Both the position numbers and the translations under genes were made by a program. The notes beneath the pieces are model-generated. The model made no database searches and was not told the origin of the DNA. It saw nothing but the letters and a program-made list of their open reading frames with translations. DNA of 37,220 nt from Flavobacteriaceae bacterium PRS1 (lineage in GTDB: Bacteria > Bacteroidota > Bacteroidia > Flavobacteriales > Flavobacteriaceae). Shown one piece after another: positions 1 through 9,654 of this stretch (position 1 is the stretch's first letter; each line of letters starts with the position of its first letter). The stretch is taken from positions 1 to 37,220 of the forward strand of contig RDRZ01000022.1 of the NCBI GenBank assembly GCA_003709165.1. The letters are read 5' to 3'.

Positions 1-206
1 AAAACCAACTTATGCAACCTATTGGACATATTGCAGGAATAGGCGCTGCAATAAATGGATTTATTTCAACAGTAATGGCTGTGCCGATAGCCAACTATAT
101 CGGGAGTTTTGTAACCGATTCTGTACTGCCTTTATTTATTGGGTTTTCTATCTTCGGAATATTATCCTTGTTGATTTTTTTACGATTGAAGGTTTCAAAA
201 ACTTAA
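1..206 (+). CDS. Bcr/CflA-type MFS drug efflux transporter, C-terminal part (5' truncated by window)
   Basis: The reading frame is open from the first bases of the window, so the gene starts upstream. The first visible residues are NQLMQPIGHIAGIGAA, which match the conserved stretch before the last helices of Bcr/CflA multidrug MFS proteins (usually xMEPLGHIAGTA). Two hydrophobic segments follow (about residues 12-34 and 40-60 of the visible part), ending in a short basic tail, as expected for the last two helices of a 12-helix carrier. Its substrate cannot be told from this fragment. Its TAA stop at 204-206 interlocks with the stop of the convergent acetyl-CoA synthetase gene in the palindrome TTAA. 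Confidence 0.8.
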   Translation, partial: NQLMQPIGHIAGIGAAINGFISTVMAVPIANYIGSFVTDSVLPLFIGFSIFGILSLLIFLRLKVSKT

Positions 207-2110
207 TGCGCATTATCCATAATATCCTGCACAACTTCAGGATTTAATAAGGTGCTTGTATCTCCTAAATTAGAAGTGTCTTTACTCGCTATTTTACGTA
301 GTATACGACGCATAATTTTACCCGAACGTGTTTTTGGTAAACCACTTGTAAACTGTATTTTATCGAGCTTTGCTATGGGGCCAATATGCTCGGTAATAAT
401 CTGGTTAATCTCTTTACGCAAATTATCCTGATTTCTTGATTCACCAGTATCTTTTAAAATAACAAAGCCGTATAAGGCATTTCCTTTTACATCGTGTGGA
501 AACCCTACAATAGCAGATTCGGCAACTGCGGGATGTTCATTTACTGCATCTTCAATTGGAGCTGTTCCAAGATTATGTCCAGAAACAATAATAACATCGT
601 CCACACGACCTGTAATTCGGTAATAACCAACTTCGTCACGTAGTGCACCATCTCCTGTAAAATACATATTTTTATAAGCCGTAAAATAGGTTTCCTTATA
701 ACGTTGGTGATTGTTCCAAATAGTTCTCGCTATAGATGGCCAAGGAAATTTAATACATAATCGTCCATCAGCTTGATTGCCTTTTATTTCGTTTCCGTTT
801 TCGTCCATTAGTGTGGGTTGAATTCCTGGAAAAGGTAAGGTTGCATAAGTTGGTTTTGTTGGTGTTACATAAGGTATTGGAGAAATCATGATGCCTCCGG
901 TTTCGGTTTGCCACCACGAATCTATTATCGGGCATTTCTTTTTTCCAATGTTATCATTATACCAATGCCAAGCTTCCTCATTTATTGGCTCTCCTACCGA
1001 GCCCAATACTTTTAAGGAGGATAAATCGTATTTTTCTACTAGTTCTAAGCCTTCTTTTGCTAAAGCACGAATGGCTGTTGGTGCTGTATAAAATTGAGTG
1101 ACTTTATGCTTTTCTACGATGTTCCAAAAGCGTCCCCAATCTGGATAACTTGGCACACCTTCAAACATAACAGTTGTTGCTCCATTTGCTAATGGTCCAT
1201 ACACAATATAGCTGTGACCTGTAATCCAGCCAATATCTGCAGTACACCAATACACATCATTTTCGGTATACTGAAAGGCATTTTTAAATGAATAAGCCGT
1301 ATAAACCATATAACCTGCAGTAGTATGCACCATCCCTTTTGGTTGTCCTGTTGAACCAGATGTATATAAGATAAATAGAGGGTCTTCAGCATCCATAATT
1401 TCTGGAATACAGTCTGTTGAAGCATTTTCCAATAACGGTTGTAACCACTTATCGCGACCTTCTTTCATTTGTATTTCTGAATTGATACGTTTTACTACTA
1501 AAACCGTTTCTACACAATTACATTTTTCCAAACTTTCGTCTACAATACATTTTAAATCGATTGTTTTTGCACCACGATAGGAACCATCGCTGGTAATTAC
1601 CATTTTACAGTCGGAATCGTTTATTCTAGTGGATAAAGCTGTTGCTGAAAAACCCGCAAATACTACAGAATGTATAGCTCCTATTCTCGCACATGCAAGT
1701 ACTGAAATTGCCAATTCGGGAATCATCGGTAAATAGATACAAACACGATCTCCTTTTTTAATACCTTGATCTTTGAGCACATTAGCAAATTGATTAACTC
1801 GTTCGTGCAATTGTTTATAGGTTATATGTTGCGCTGCTTCATTTGGGTCGTTAGGTTCAAACAAAATAGCTGTTTTATCACCTCGAGTGGCTAAATGCCT
1901 ATCGATGCAGTTTTCAGTAATATTAAGTTTTGCACCTTCAAACCATTTTATTTCTGGTTTTGAGAAATCCCAACTTAAAACTTTGTTCCACTTTTTTCGC
2001 CATACAAAATGCTCTTCGGCGAGGTTGCCCCAAAATTGCTCTGGATTATCTACTGATGACCTATAGACTTTAAAATACTCTTCGAGGGTTTTTATATGGT
2101 AGTCACTCAT
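203..2110 (-). CDS. acs: Acetyl-CoA synthetase (acetate--CoA ligase, AMP-forming)
   Basis: A 635-residue protein of normal Acs length. It activates acetate to acetyl-AMP and then acetyl-CoA in the cytoplasm. The P-loop-like AMP-binding motif YTSGSTGQPKG lies at about residues 249-259. The C-terminal motif PKTRSGKIMRR begins near residue 592 and contains the catalytic, acetylation-regulated lysine (about K598). It starts at ATG with the usual N-terminal YHIKTLEEYFKVYRSS region. It is the last gene of a minus-strand run with an SSS symporter and its DUF4212 partner, which suggests uptake plus activation of acetate or a related carboxylate. The 67-bp gap to the symporter contains a short intergenic repeat. 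Confidence 0.97.
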   Translation of the reverse strand: MSDYHIKTLEEYFKVYRSSVDNPEQFWGNLAEEHFVWRKKWNKVLSWDFSKPEIKWFEGAKLNITENCIDRHLATRGDKTAILFEPNDPNEAAQHITYKQLHERVNQFANVLKDQGIKKGDRVCIYLPMIPELAISVLACARIGAIHSVVFAGFSATALSTRINDSDCKMVITSDGSYRGAKTIDLKCIVDESLEKCNCVETVLVVKRINSEIQMKEGRDKWLQPLLENASTDCIPEIMDAEDPLFILYTSGSTGQPKGMVHTTAGYMVYTAYSFKNAFQYTENDVYWCTADIGWITGHSYIVYGPLANGATTVMFEGVPSYPDWGRFWNIVEKHKVTQFYTAPTAIRALAKEGLELVEKYDLSSLKVLGSVGEPINEEAWHWYNDNIGKKKCPIIDSWWQTETGGIMISPIPYVTPTKPTYATLPFPGIQPTLMDENGNEIKGNQADGRLCIKFPWPSIARTIWNNHQRYKETYFTAYKNMYFTGDGALRDEVGYYRITGRVDDVIIVSGHNLGTAPIEDAVNEHPAVAESAIVGFPHDVKGNALYGFVILKDTGESRNQDNLRKEINQIITEHIGPIAKLDKIQFTSGLPKTRSGKIMRRILRKIASKDTSNLGDTSTLLNPEVVQDIMDNAH

Positions 2111-2144
2111 TTGAGTTATTTGTTTATTCTTGTTTTAAATTTAT

Positions 2145-2178
2145 AAATCGTAAATCTACAATCTCAAATCGTAAATCT
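2145..2178. repeat. Short intergenic repeat, two partial units
   Basis: The 19-mer AAATCGTAAATCTACAATC (2145-2163) is followed by a second AAATCGTAAATCT (2166-2178). A near-identical 19-mer (one mismatch) is found between soeA and soeBC at 23289-23307. It lies between the symporter and acs genes and just reaches the last base of the symporter stop codon. It resembles a dispersed intergenic repeat of this genome. Confidence 0.55.
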
Positions 2179-3866
2179 TAATGTTCTATTGCCTCTCCTG
2201 CTCCACTTGGTATTCGTATATTCTCAACAATTTGCTGTACATTTTCAGGCGGTTCAGGTGTAAATGCAGAAACCACTATAGATACAATAAAGTTTACTAC
2301 CATTGCCACTGTACCAAAACCTTCGGGTGAAATACCAAACCACCAATCGGATTTTGTGCCTCCACCAAACCAACCGAATTTAAATTTCAGCATATAAAAC
2401 AGCATCAACAAAATACCTACAAGCATTCCTGCTATGGCACCTTCTTTATTCATTCGTTTATAAAAAATACCCAGAATTATGGCAGGAAAAAAGGAGGCTG
2501 CTGCTAAACCAAAAGCTAAAGCAACTGTTGCGGCAACAAATCCAGGAGGATTAATGCCAAAATAGCCAGCGATAACAACAGCAACAACTGCTGATAAACG
2601 TGCAGCAAGTAATTCGCCTTTATCAGAAATTTTCGGGTTGATTATTTTCTTGATTAAATCATGTGAGATTGATGATGAGATCACTAACAACAAACCAGCT
2701 GCTGTAGAAAGCGCAGCGGCTAAAGCACCAGCAGCTACCAATGCTATGACCCAATTTGGTAAATTTGCAATTTCAGGATTGGCAAGTACCATAATATCCT
2801 TATCTATAGTTAGTTCATTTTTTGAAGCATCTGCAACATATTGAATTTTCCCATCGTTGTTTTTGTCATTAAACACAATAAGTCCTGTTGTTTCCCAATT
2901 CGTAAACCATTCCGGGACTTCATCATATTTTTTATTGCTTACTGTTTCAATCATATTTATTCTAGAAAATACTGCTATTGCTGGTGCAGTAGTATATAAG
3001 AATGCAATAAAAAGTAAAGCCCAACCTGCAGATTTTCGAGCATCACTTACTTTTTTAACAGTAAAAAACCGAACAATTACATGTGGCAAACCAGCTGTAC
3101 CAACCATTAAGGCTGCTGTGATAAAAAAGACATCAATTTTAGACTTGCTTCCTGAAGTGTATTCATGAAATCCTAATTCGCGATGCAATCCATCTAATTT
3201 TTCTAATAGATATACACCATCTTCTCCTCTGCTTCCGAATCCTAATTGCGGAATTGGGTTTCCTGTCATTTGTATAGAAATAAAAATAGCAGGTACCATA
3301 AAAGCGAAAATCAATACACAATATTGTGCAACTTGAGTATATGTAATGCCTTTCATTCCGCCAAGAACAGCATAAAAAAGTACGATAAACATCCCAATAA
3401 TAACTCCTGTATTAATATTGACTTCCAGAAACCTAGAGAACACCAAACCTACACCTCGCATTTGTCCAGCTATATACGTAAAAGACACAATTAAGGCACA
3501 CAGCACAGCTACTACTCTAGCGACATTAGAATAGTAACGGTCTCCAATAAAATCGGGTACTGTAAACTTTCCGAACTTACGTAAATAAGGTGCTAACAAT
3601 AAAGCCAGCAACACATAACCTCCAGTCCAACCCATTAAATACACCGAACCATCATAACCGTTAAATGATATTATTCCAGCCATGGAAATAAATGATGCTG
3701 CGCTCATCCAATCGGCTGCTGTAGCGAGACCATTAGCAATTGGGTGCACTCCTTTACCTGCAACATAAAACTCACCTGTTGTACTTGCTCTAGACCAAAT
3801 AGCAATACCTATATATAATGTGAATGTCAGTCCGACTAAAATCCAGGTCCACGTTTGTATATCCAT
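2178..3866 (-). CDS. Sodium:solute symporter (SSS family, large partner of a DUF4212 protein)
   Basis: A 562-residue integral membrane protein with about 13 predicted helices. The region near residues 30-80 (WSRASTTGEFYVAGKGVHPIANGLATAADWMSAASFIS, read in parts) is typical of the ActP/VC_2705-like branch of sodium:solute symporters. It probably imports acetate or another short carboxylate with Na+. An insertion rich in charged residues (about 300-355) forms an extramembrane loop. The start codon lies 2 bp after the stop of the DUF4212 small subunit, a pairing conserved for this subfamily, and acs follows. Family assignment is firm; acetate as substrate is inferred from the neighbour. Confidence 0.93.
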   Translation of the reverse strand: MDIQTWTWILVGLTFTLYIGIAIWSRASTTGEFYVAGKGVHPIANGLATAADWMSAASFISMAGIISFNGYDGSVYLMGWTGGYVLLALLLAPYLRKFGKFTVPDFIGDRYYSNVARVVAVLCALIVSFTYIAGQMRGVGLVFSRFLEVNINTGVIIGMFIVLFYAVLGGMKGITYTQVAQYCVLIFAFMVPAIFISIQMTGNPIPQLGFGSRGEDGVYLLEKLDGLHRELGFHEYTSGSKSKIDVFFITAALMVGTAGLPHVIVRFFTVKKVSDARKSAGWALLFIAFLYTTAPAIAVFSRINMIETVSNKKYDEVPEWFTNWETTGLIVFNDKNNDGKIQYVADASKNELTIDKDIMVLANPEIANLPNWVIALVAAGALAAALSTAAGLLLVISSSISHDLIKKIINPKISDKGELLAARLSAVVAVVIAGYFGINPPGFVAATVALAFGLAAASFFPAIILGIFYKRMNKEGAIAGMLVGILLMLFYMLKFKFGWFGGGTKSDWWFGISPEGFGTVAMVVNFIVSIVVSAFTPEPPENVQQIVENIRIPSGAGEAIEH

Positions 3867-3868
3867 AG

Positions 3869-4126
3869 TTATTCGTCTAAATTAAATTTTTTGTCTAACC
3901 GATTCATAAGTCTGATATAAACAAATATTAAGATTACAAACACATAAATTGCACCTTGCTGAGCAAACCAAAACCCGAGTTTAAAGCCACCAATTCTAAT
4001 CGTATTTAATTGTTCAACGAGAAGTATTCCGAAAACATAAGACACCAGAAACCAAATGGATAATAATATGCTTAAGTACTTTAAATTCTTTTTCCAATAT
4101 GCTTTTGCTTTTTGTTTATCCGTCAT
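3869..4126 (-). CDS. DUF4212 small subunit of sodium/substrate symporter
   Basis: An 85-residue protein with two hydrophobic segments (about residues 17-37 and 47-68) and charged ends. It matches the DUF4212 'putative solute:sodium symporter small subunit' pattern, including YWKKNLKYLSILLSIWFLVS and the FWFAQQGAIYVFV region. Its start overlaps the end of the alanine symporter gene by 11 bp, and its stop lies 2 bp before the SSS symporter start, so the three are almost certainly co-transcribed. It is thought to accompany the large symporter; its precise role is not known. Confidence 0.92.
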   Translation of the reverse strand: MTDKQKAKAYWKKNLKYLSILLSIWFLVSYVFGILLVEQLNTIRIGGFKLGFWFAQQGAIYVFVILIFVYIRLMNRLDKKFNLDE

Positions 4127-5528
4127 GCTTATCTTCTTTAATTCTTTTTGAATAGGCTTTAAATTCTTTTACAACTTTGGGTGCTAAAATAATTGTTGCT
4201 ATCATTGTTGGAATTGCCATAAGGGCGAAAACACCATCAATAAGATTAATCATCATACTTAAAGACGCTGTTGCACCAACAATAATACTGAATATATAAA
4301 AATAATTATAGTAATGTTTTTTGTCGGCTCCTAATAGAAAGGACATACACTTGGTTCCATAATACGAAAATGAAAACAATGAAGACATACTAAAAACTAC
4401 AATACATATTAGTAATAAATACGCTCCAACTGAAGGTATAGAACTTTCAAAAGCAGTTACAGTTAGTATAATTCCTTTAAAACTCTCTGAAGTACCTTCA
4501 TCAATAACGACTTCATTTTGCCAAACACCAGTAACTAAAATCGCTAAAGCAGTTAAGGTACACACAATTAAAGTATCAATTGCTGGTCCAAGCATAGCCA
4601 CTAAACCTTCGCGAATAGGCTCGTTAGTTTTTGCGGCGCCATGTGCCATTGGTGCTGTACCAATTCCTGCTTCGTTAGAAAATGCACCACGACGTATGCC
4701 TAATAATATTAGAGCACCGAGAACTCCTCCAAACATCGCATCTCCAGTATAATTATCGGCAGTAAATGCATCCGTAAATATCAGTACTAAATATTTAGGT
4801 ACAACTTCTATATTTATTCCTAAAATAATTAGAACTAATATAAAGTAAAGCACAACCATAATAGGAACTAATTTAGATGCTATTTTACTAATGCGACTTA
4901 AACCTCCCAAAATCACAAAGGATGTAATGGTAATTAATACAATTCCTATAATTAAATTAGACACAAAATTGACTTCAATACCATTTGGTTTTAATATAAT
5001 ATAATTAATGGCTTGGGTTAACTGATTGACATTAAACAAAGGCAATGCCCCTATTAAACCACAAACACTAAACATAATGGCCAATGGTTTCCAGGATTTT
5101 CCTAATCCTTCCATTATAAAATACATTGGACCACCTTGCAGTTTACCTTTACTGTCTTTTCCTCTATACATTATGGCTAATGTACAAGTGAAAAATTTGG
5201 TAGACATACCTACAATAGCACTTACCCACATCCAAAACATAGCACCCGGACCACCAATAGAAATGGCGACAGCAACACCTGCAATATTTCCCATACCAAT
5301 AGTTGAAGATAAAGCTGTAGAAAGCGCTTGAAAATGGGTGATTTGTCCTGGATCGTTTGGGTCGTCGTACTTACCACGTAACACTTGTATGGCATGACCA
5401 ATATATCGAAACGGTAAAAATTTTGATAGAATAAGGAAGTATAAACCTCCTCCAATTAATAATATAATTAGTGGCAGACCCCAAACAAATGATGCGAAGT
5501 CTGCGATAAGCTGATCCAGTTTATCCAT
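4116..5528 (-). CDS. Alanine/glycine:cation symporter (AGCS family)
   Basis: A 470-residue polytopic membrane protein with about 10-11 helices. Family hallmarks are visible: an N-terminal GLPLIILLIGGGLYF helix, the ALSSTIGMGNIAGVAVAI region, and the conserved AFSNEAGIGTAPMAHGAA segment near the middle. It imports alanine or glycine with Na+ (or H+). It overlaps the DUF4212 gene by 11 bp and is first in the minus-strand operon agcS-DUF4212-sss-acs. The broken two-component system lies directly upstream on the same strand and may once have controlled it (inference). Confidence 0.93.
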   Translation of the reverse strand: MDKLDQLIADFASFVWGLPLIILLIGGGLYFLILSKFLPFRYIGHAIQVLRGKYDDPNDPGQITHFQALSTALSSTIGMGNIAGVAVAISIGGPGAMFWMWVSAIVGMSTKFFTCTLAIMYRGKDSKGKLQGGPMYFIMEGLGKSWKPLAIMFSVCGLIGALPLFNVNQLTQAINYIILKPNGIEVNFVSNLIIGIVLITITSFVILGGLSRISKIASKLVPIMVVLYFILVLIILGINIEVVPKYLVLIFTDAFTADNYTGDAMFGGVLGALILLGIRRGAFSNEAGIGTAPMAHGAAKTNEPIREGLVAMLGPAIDTLIVCTLTALAILVTGVWQNEVVIDEGTSESFKGIILTVTAFESSIPSVGAYLLLICIVVFSMSSLFSFSYYGTKCMSFLLGADKKHYYNYFYIFSIIVGATASLSMMINLIDGVFALMAIPTMIATIILAPKVVKEFKAYSKRIKEDKHDG

Positions 5529-5631
5529 ATTATACCAATTTAGCTAATTAGTTATTTTGAAGTTATAAATGTAATAAAGAACTTGAACTTATCCCTAATT
5601 GTTGAAAAATATTGATAGAAAGACATTAAAT

Positions 5632-6320
5632 TTAAGGATTAAACTTATACCCAACACCACTAATGCTAACAATATGTTTGGGATTAGAAGGTATTTTTTC
5701 AATTTTTTACGAATTTCCAGTATAAAGGTATCCACCGTTCTTGTAGTTGGAGTTTTATTATAGCCCCAAATATTATTTAATAATTCGTGGCGGTGAACTA
5801 CTTCTCCAACTCGATTGATAAAGTATTCTAAAATGGCAAACTCCTTTCTTGTAAACTTAACTTCACTATTGTTTACAAAAACTTCCATTTTTATAAAGTC
5901 CATCCTAACATTTCCAAAAGTATAATGTTCAAGACGCTCTTTTTCTGGATAAACTCTCCTAAAAATAGCTCTAATCCTCGCCAATAATTCTTAAAGACTA
6001 AATGGTTTGGTAATATAATCGTCTGCGCCATAATCCAAACCCGAAACTTTATCCAGCTCAGAATTTTTTGCTGTAAGCATAATAATAGGCAATTTAAACT
6101 TTATCTTTTTTATTTTTTTACAGATGTCAATGCCACTCATTCCTGGAAGCATAATATCTAAAACCAATAAATCTATTTCTTTATCAGTAGCTAATTTAAG
6201 ACCCTCGGTGCCGTTTGACGCTGTTGAAATTTGGTAACCATTATCTTCCAAAATATCCTGTAATCCAAAAAGGATACTCTCGTCGTCTTCAACTAATAGA
6301 ATATGTTTTCTTTTTTCCAT
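5632..6320 (-). pseudogene. OmpR/PhoB-type response regulator, disabled by an in-frame stop and a frameshift
   Basis: The receiver part (5991-6320) has the acidic pair in VEDDES, the phospho-acceptor aspartate in LVLDIMLPG (about D55) and the KPFSL switch region. It stops at TAA 5991-5993. The same frame continues past the stop as ELLARIRAIFRRVYPEKERLEH and into a winged-helix DNA-binding domain (FTRKEFAILEYF, TVDTFILEIRKKL). Near 5705-5712 the frame is lost. The expected ending PSNPKHIVSISGVGYKFNP is readable one frame over and stops at 5632-5634, which fits loss of one base. Two independent lesions argue for a pseudogene, not a sequencing slip. It is downstream of an equally damaged kinase gene. 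Confidence 0.88.
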
Positions 6321-6332
6321 AATAAGTGTGCT

Positions 6333-7712
6333 TTACATAGTATTCAAAACAATTGTAAATTTACTACCCTTCCCCAAATTACTTTCGACCAATAATTTTC
6401 CATGTTGTTCTTCAATAATATCCTTTGTAACAGTTAATCCTAAACCAGTACCACTTATGGTTTCGTTTTCGGTAGAATTCACCCTATGAAATTTTTCAAA
6501 AATAAGCTTTAGTTGATTTTTAGGTATGCCATTCCCAAAATCCTACACTTCAATAAGGATTTTAGATACATTTTTTGTCAGGGAGATATTTAGTTTTCTA
6601 CAGGTTGATGAGTATTTAATAGCATTGCTAATCAGGTTCGATAGGGTTTGTTTTATACCTTCAGCATTTACCTTTGCAAAAACATTTTTCTCTATGTTTA
6701 AGTTAACATCAAAGTTGTTTATCTCAAGAAAGTAGCTCATTTCTTTAAGTGTTTCATTTACAATATTCGTCAAATTTGCAGTCTCAAGGGCATAGGTTAA
6801 TTTGTTGCTTTCTGTCTTAGAGAATTCAAGAATATTATTAATCATCCTTTTCAGTTTCTCACTTTCTTTAACTATAACTTTTGCATATCTATTTAAATCT
6901 ATATCTGATTTAATTCTTCCTAATAAAATAGAATCAGCAAACATATGTATTGAGGTTAGAGGTGTCTTTAATTCGTGGGTGACGTTAGAAACAAAATCGG
7001 CTCTTAACCCTTCCATTTGCTTCTCTCTTTTCACATTTTGTGCCAAAAGAATTAGCCCAAAAAACATTACCCCTAGCAATAAAACAAACCCAATACCATA
7101 AATCATTTTTCTCTTTAACACATATTCTTTTACAATATCCTCATTTTTCAATGAAACTTTAATTTGATGCGAATTAAAATAAGGTGAAAATTCTGAAAAG
7201 TTAATCAAATCACTATTCGATAAATAGTTCTGTCCATTATTATTAATCAGTTCAATTTGATTTTCAAATCTTGTTGGATTCTTGATTTGTTGCTGCTTCA
7301 CTAGATCAAATAATTCTTCAAGGTCTATAGTAAACCCCACAGGATTCAAGCCGGTTTTATTAAATAACAACCCTTCATCCGTAATACCCGATACCGATTT
7401 TAACACATTATAATCCCCGATTGGAATATCTACTATTTTTAAATTTTCCTCATTTAAAAATTATTCTATGGGTGTTTTGTAATTATTTATTAATGTTAAA
7501 TAATCGGATACATGCTGGACTAATTCCTCGATTTTAAGAATATCCTTATTTTTTTATATTTGCGTTATCCATTCTAATATACGAGCCAACAGATCTGAGG
7601 TGCTGTAGTTAAGTGGAATTTTGCCATCAGACAAATCGGATAAAAATAATATTAGAAGTTTTCGTGTTTCTATATTTTTGTATAACAAAAGATTTAATTT
7701 GAAAGCTCTGAA
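6333..7712 (-). pseudogene. Sensor histidine kinase, disabled by several in-frame stops
   Basis: The longest open piece (6543-7406) carries a transmembrane segment (about residues 99-122), the H-box VTHELKTPLTSIHMF and the N-box LSNLISNAIKYSS. TAG at 6543-6545 then interrupts it. The same frame resumes with DFGNGIPKNQLKLIFEKF (G1 box), GTGLGLTVTKDI (G2 box) and ends at TAA 6333-6335. Upstream, the same frame reads protein-like sequence through TAA at 7461-7463 (before FLNEENLKIVDIPIGDYN) and TAA at 7554-7556, back to a stop at 7713-7715; the true 5' end is not found. With three internal stops it is not functional. It ends 12 bp before the start of its broken partner regulator. Confidence 0.87.
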
Positions 7713-8020
7713 TTAAAAATAACCCTGAGCTTTCGCTAATTCTCCTAAATTACTAATTAATAGCATGGTAAAATTATATTTCTAATAAATAGTAGATTGT
7801 CACAATTTTATCTGGATTATGTAAAAGTTTTGTCATTTTTTAAGATACTGTTCGGATATCAAATTAATTTACTGGAAACTCTATGTATATAATTTAATGG
7901 GAAATTAAAAACCCCCTACTACAAAGATAAGATTTCCTTAAAACTGAACTATTTAAAAGTAGAAAATAACTGTTTTTAGTTTATCAAACCTTCACCTAAA
8001 ATACATTTTATGAGGAGGAA
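7713..8020. other. Non-coding stretch, decayed 5' region of the kinase gene
   Basis: About 300 bp without a credible open frame on either strand. It probably contains the eroded N-terminal end and promoter of the histidine kinase pseudogene, but I cannot align it to anything. No hairpin or repeat stands out. Confidence 0.4.
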
Positions 8021-8653
8021 TTAATTGCCTTGGTTGTCAATACTAGGAGAATGCAGATTAATGATATTTATGTTTTCTTTATTAATTAAATTATTGATCT
8101 TATTAAGTCTCAGCCCTATTTCTTTTTCCATATGAGTTAACTTTTCAAGTTTCTTTTCTTCATCATTTACCCTTCGTGTTAATAAACTTATACTGGCTTT
8201 CTTTTCTTTAATATTGTATTCAATAGCCTGTTTTGGTGTTGGGAAATGAGTATGATCCTGCATTATTTCACCTTCAATAGTTACGTTAGGTATATTGTAA
8301 TCATCAGTAACCGATTCAACAATCTTCCCATTAATAATTGAGTAAACAGGCAGTGAATTTTCTATTATATCAACTCCCTCAATGATGTCTTTAATCTTTT
8401 CGTTATCAATTAGTTCCTGCAAAATATTCAATTCATAGAATATTTCGCTATTGAGATCGATTTCAAGCGATTTTATCCATAAATCCCATTTACTTAAACG
8501 GTACTGAAGTTTGTGAGTTTTTTTATTTAATCTTATTGAATCTTGGATTAATTCAAAGTGAATATAAATATAATTTCCTTCTTCGTTTACTATACATTTA
8601 GTATTTCTTAAAATATTGGTGTTTAATCTTTTCATTAATACTCTTGCTTTCAT
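8021..8653 (-). CDS. Hypothetical protein with C-terminal coiled coil
   Basis: A 210-residue soluble protein that I do not recognise. There is no signal peptide or membrane segment. The N-terminal half is rich in beta-prone, hydrophobic/charged alternation (NYIYIHFELIQDSIRL; KWDLWIKSLEIDLNS). Residues about 145-195 (KEKKASISLLTRRVNDEEKK and following) are a strongly heptad-like coiled coil, and the last 15 residues are Asn/Ile-rich. The middle segment FPTPKQAIEYNIKEKKASI is reminiscent of an Arm-DNA-binding-like or phage-integrase N-terminal fold, but too weakly to claim. The start could be M1 or M7. It lies between two decayed sensor kinase genes and may be an accessory gene. Confidence 0.6.
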   Translation of the reverse strand: MKARVLMKRLNTNILRNTKCIVNEEGNYIYIHFELIQDSIRLNKKTHKLQYRLSKWDLWIKSLEIDLNSEIFYELNILQELIDNEKIKDIIEGVDIIENSLPVYSIINGKIVESVTDDYNIPNVTIEGEIMQDHTHFPTPKQAIEYNIKEKKASISLLTRRVNDEEKKLEKLTHMEKEIGLRLNKINNLINKENINIINLHSPSIDNQGN

Positions 8654-8987
8654 GTGGTTATAAAATTTAAGTCAATGATTAACTGATAATAATACACGCT
8701 AATATGTTTTTAATAACTAAAAAATGTGAGGGATATCTGATTGTTTTGAGGGGATAACTATGAGGGAACTTAAATAAACTGTGTAAATATAAAAAATAAA
8801 TACAGAAAGAAAAATAGTTAACAAATTTATTAACAATTTATTAACAGATTTTTAATCTAATTCAAGAACATAGTATTAATTATAGAACTATTAATTATAT
8901 GACTCAGTAACAATTATAGTTATAGTATTATAAAAAATTATTAAATTGAATTTATAAAATACCCCAAATCACTAAAAAATTAATACA
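8654..8987. other. AT-rich intergenic region with phased direct repeats
   Basis: This 334-bp gap separates divergent genes. It contains TTAACA three times at 8818, 8830 and 8841, i.e. 11-12 bp apart and so on one helical face, and a doubled TATTAATTATA around 8873 and 8889. These may be operator or bent-DNA elements; no -7/-33 promoter pair is clear. Confidence 0.4.
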
Positions 8988-9649
8988 ATGAAACAACCTG
9001 CCAAATCAAAATAAGAACTCCATTAAATGGTATTCTAGGTCTTTCATCATTACTAAAAGATCCCAAAGATTATAACGACGATGAAATTACAACAATGGTA
9101 TCTTGCATTTATGAAAGTGGTGAAAGATTGCATAATCTTATCGAGAATTTTATTTTATATTCTAGTTTAACTGTACAGGTATCCAATTCTGAAAATAAGG
9201 ATATACAACAATCACCTATTTATACAAAAGATATTATTGAAAGTAAAATAAAAGAAATTGGTGAAAAAGAAGATAGGCTATCAAATATAACTATCGATAT
9301 AACGGAATTCAAACTTAAAATTAACAAAAAAGATCTTTCTAAAATTATAGAAGAACTCGTAAGCAATGCGATAAAATTCTCGGTTCCCGGAGATAGGATT
9401 AAGGTTTCTAGCATGATAATTATGCAAAATTTTATTATTTCAGTTAGAAATGAAGGAATTGGTATATCTCAAGAAAACATTACTAAAATTAATGGATTTA
9501 TGCAGTTTGACAGGCAACAAAGGGAACAGCAGGATATTGGATTAGGCCTCAGTATTGTTAAGCTATTGACTTCACTTTACAATGGCGATTTCAAAATTGA
9601 TAGTAATCCTGGAGAATACTTTAAGATAGAGCTTAGTTTTCGGAAATAA
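8988..9649 (+). pseudogene. Histidine kinase remnant lacking the H-box histidine
   Basis: The frame ending at 9649 encodes the HisKA second helix and a HATPase domain. The N-box is LSKIIEELVSNAIKFS, the G1 box VRNEGIGIS and the G2 box DIGLGLSIVKLL. It has open sequence back to 8984, reading QIKIRTPLNGILGLSSLL where active kinases have SHEIRTPLNG: the histidine is gone. An ATG at 8988 opens MKQPAKSK and stops at once in another frame. The bases TCAAAATAAGA at this point are exactly what TCACATGAAATAAGA would become after losing CATG, so a 4-bp deletion is a likely cause. The N-terminal sensor region is missing too. A short ATPase-only protein could still be made from ATG 9095. Confidence 0.7.
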
Positions 9650-9654
9650 ATTTT

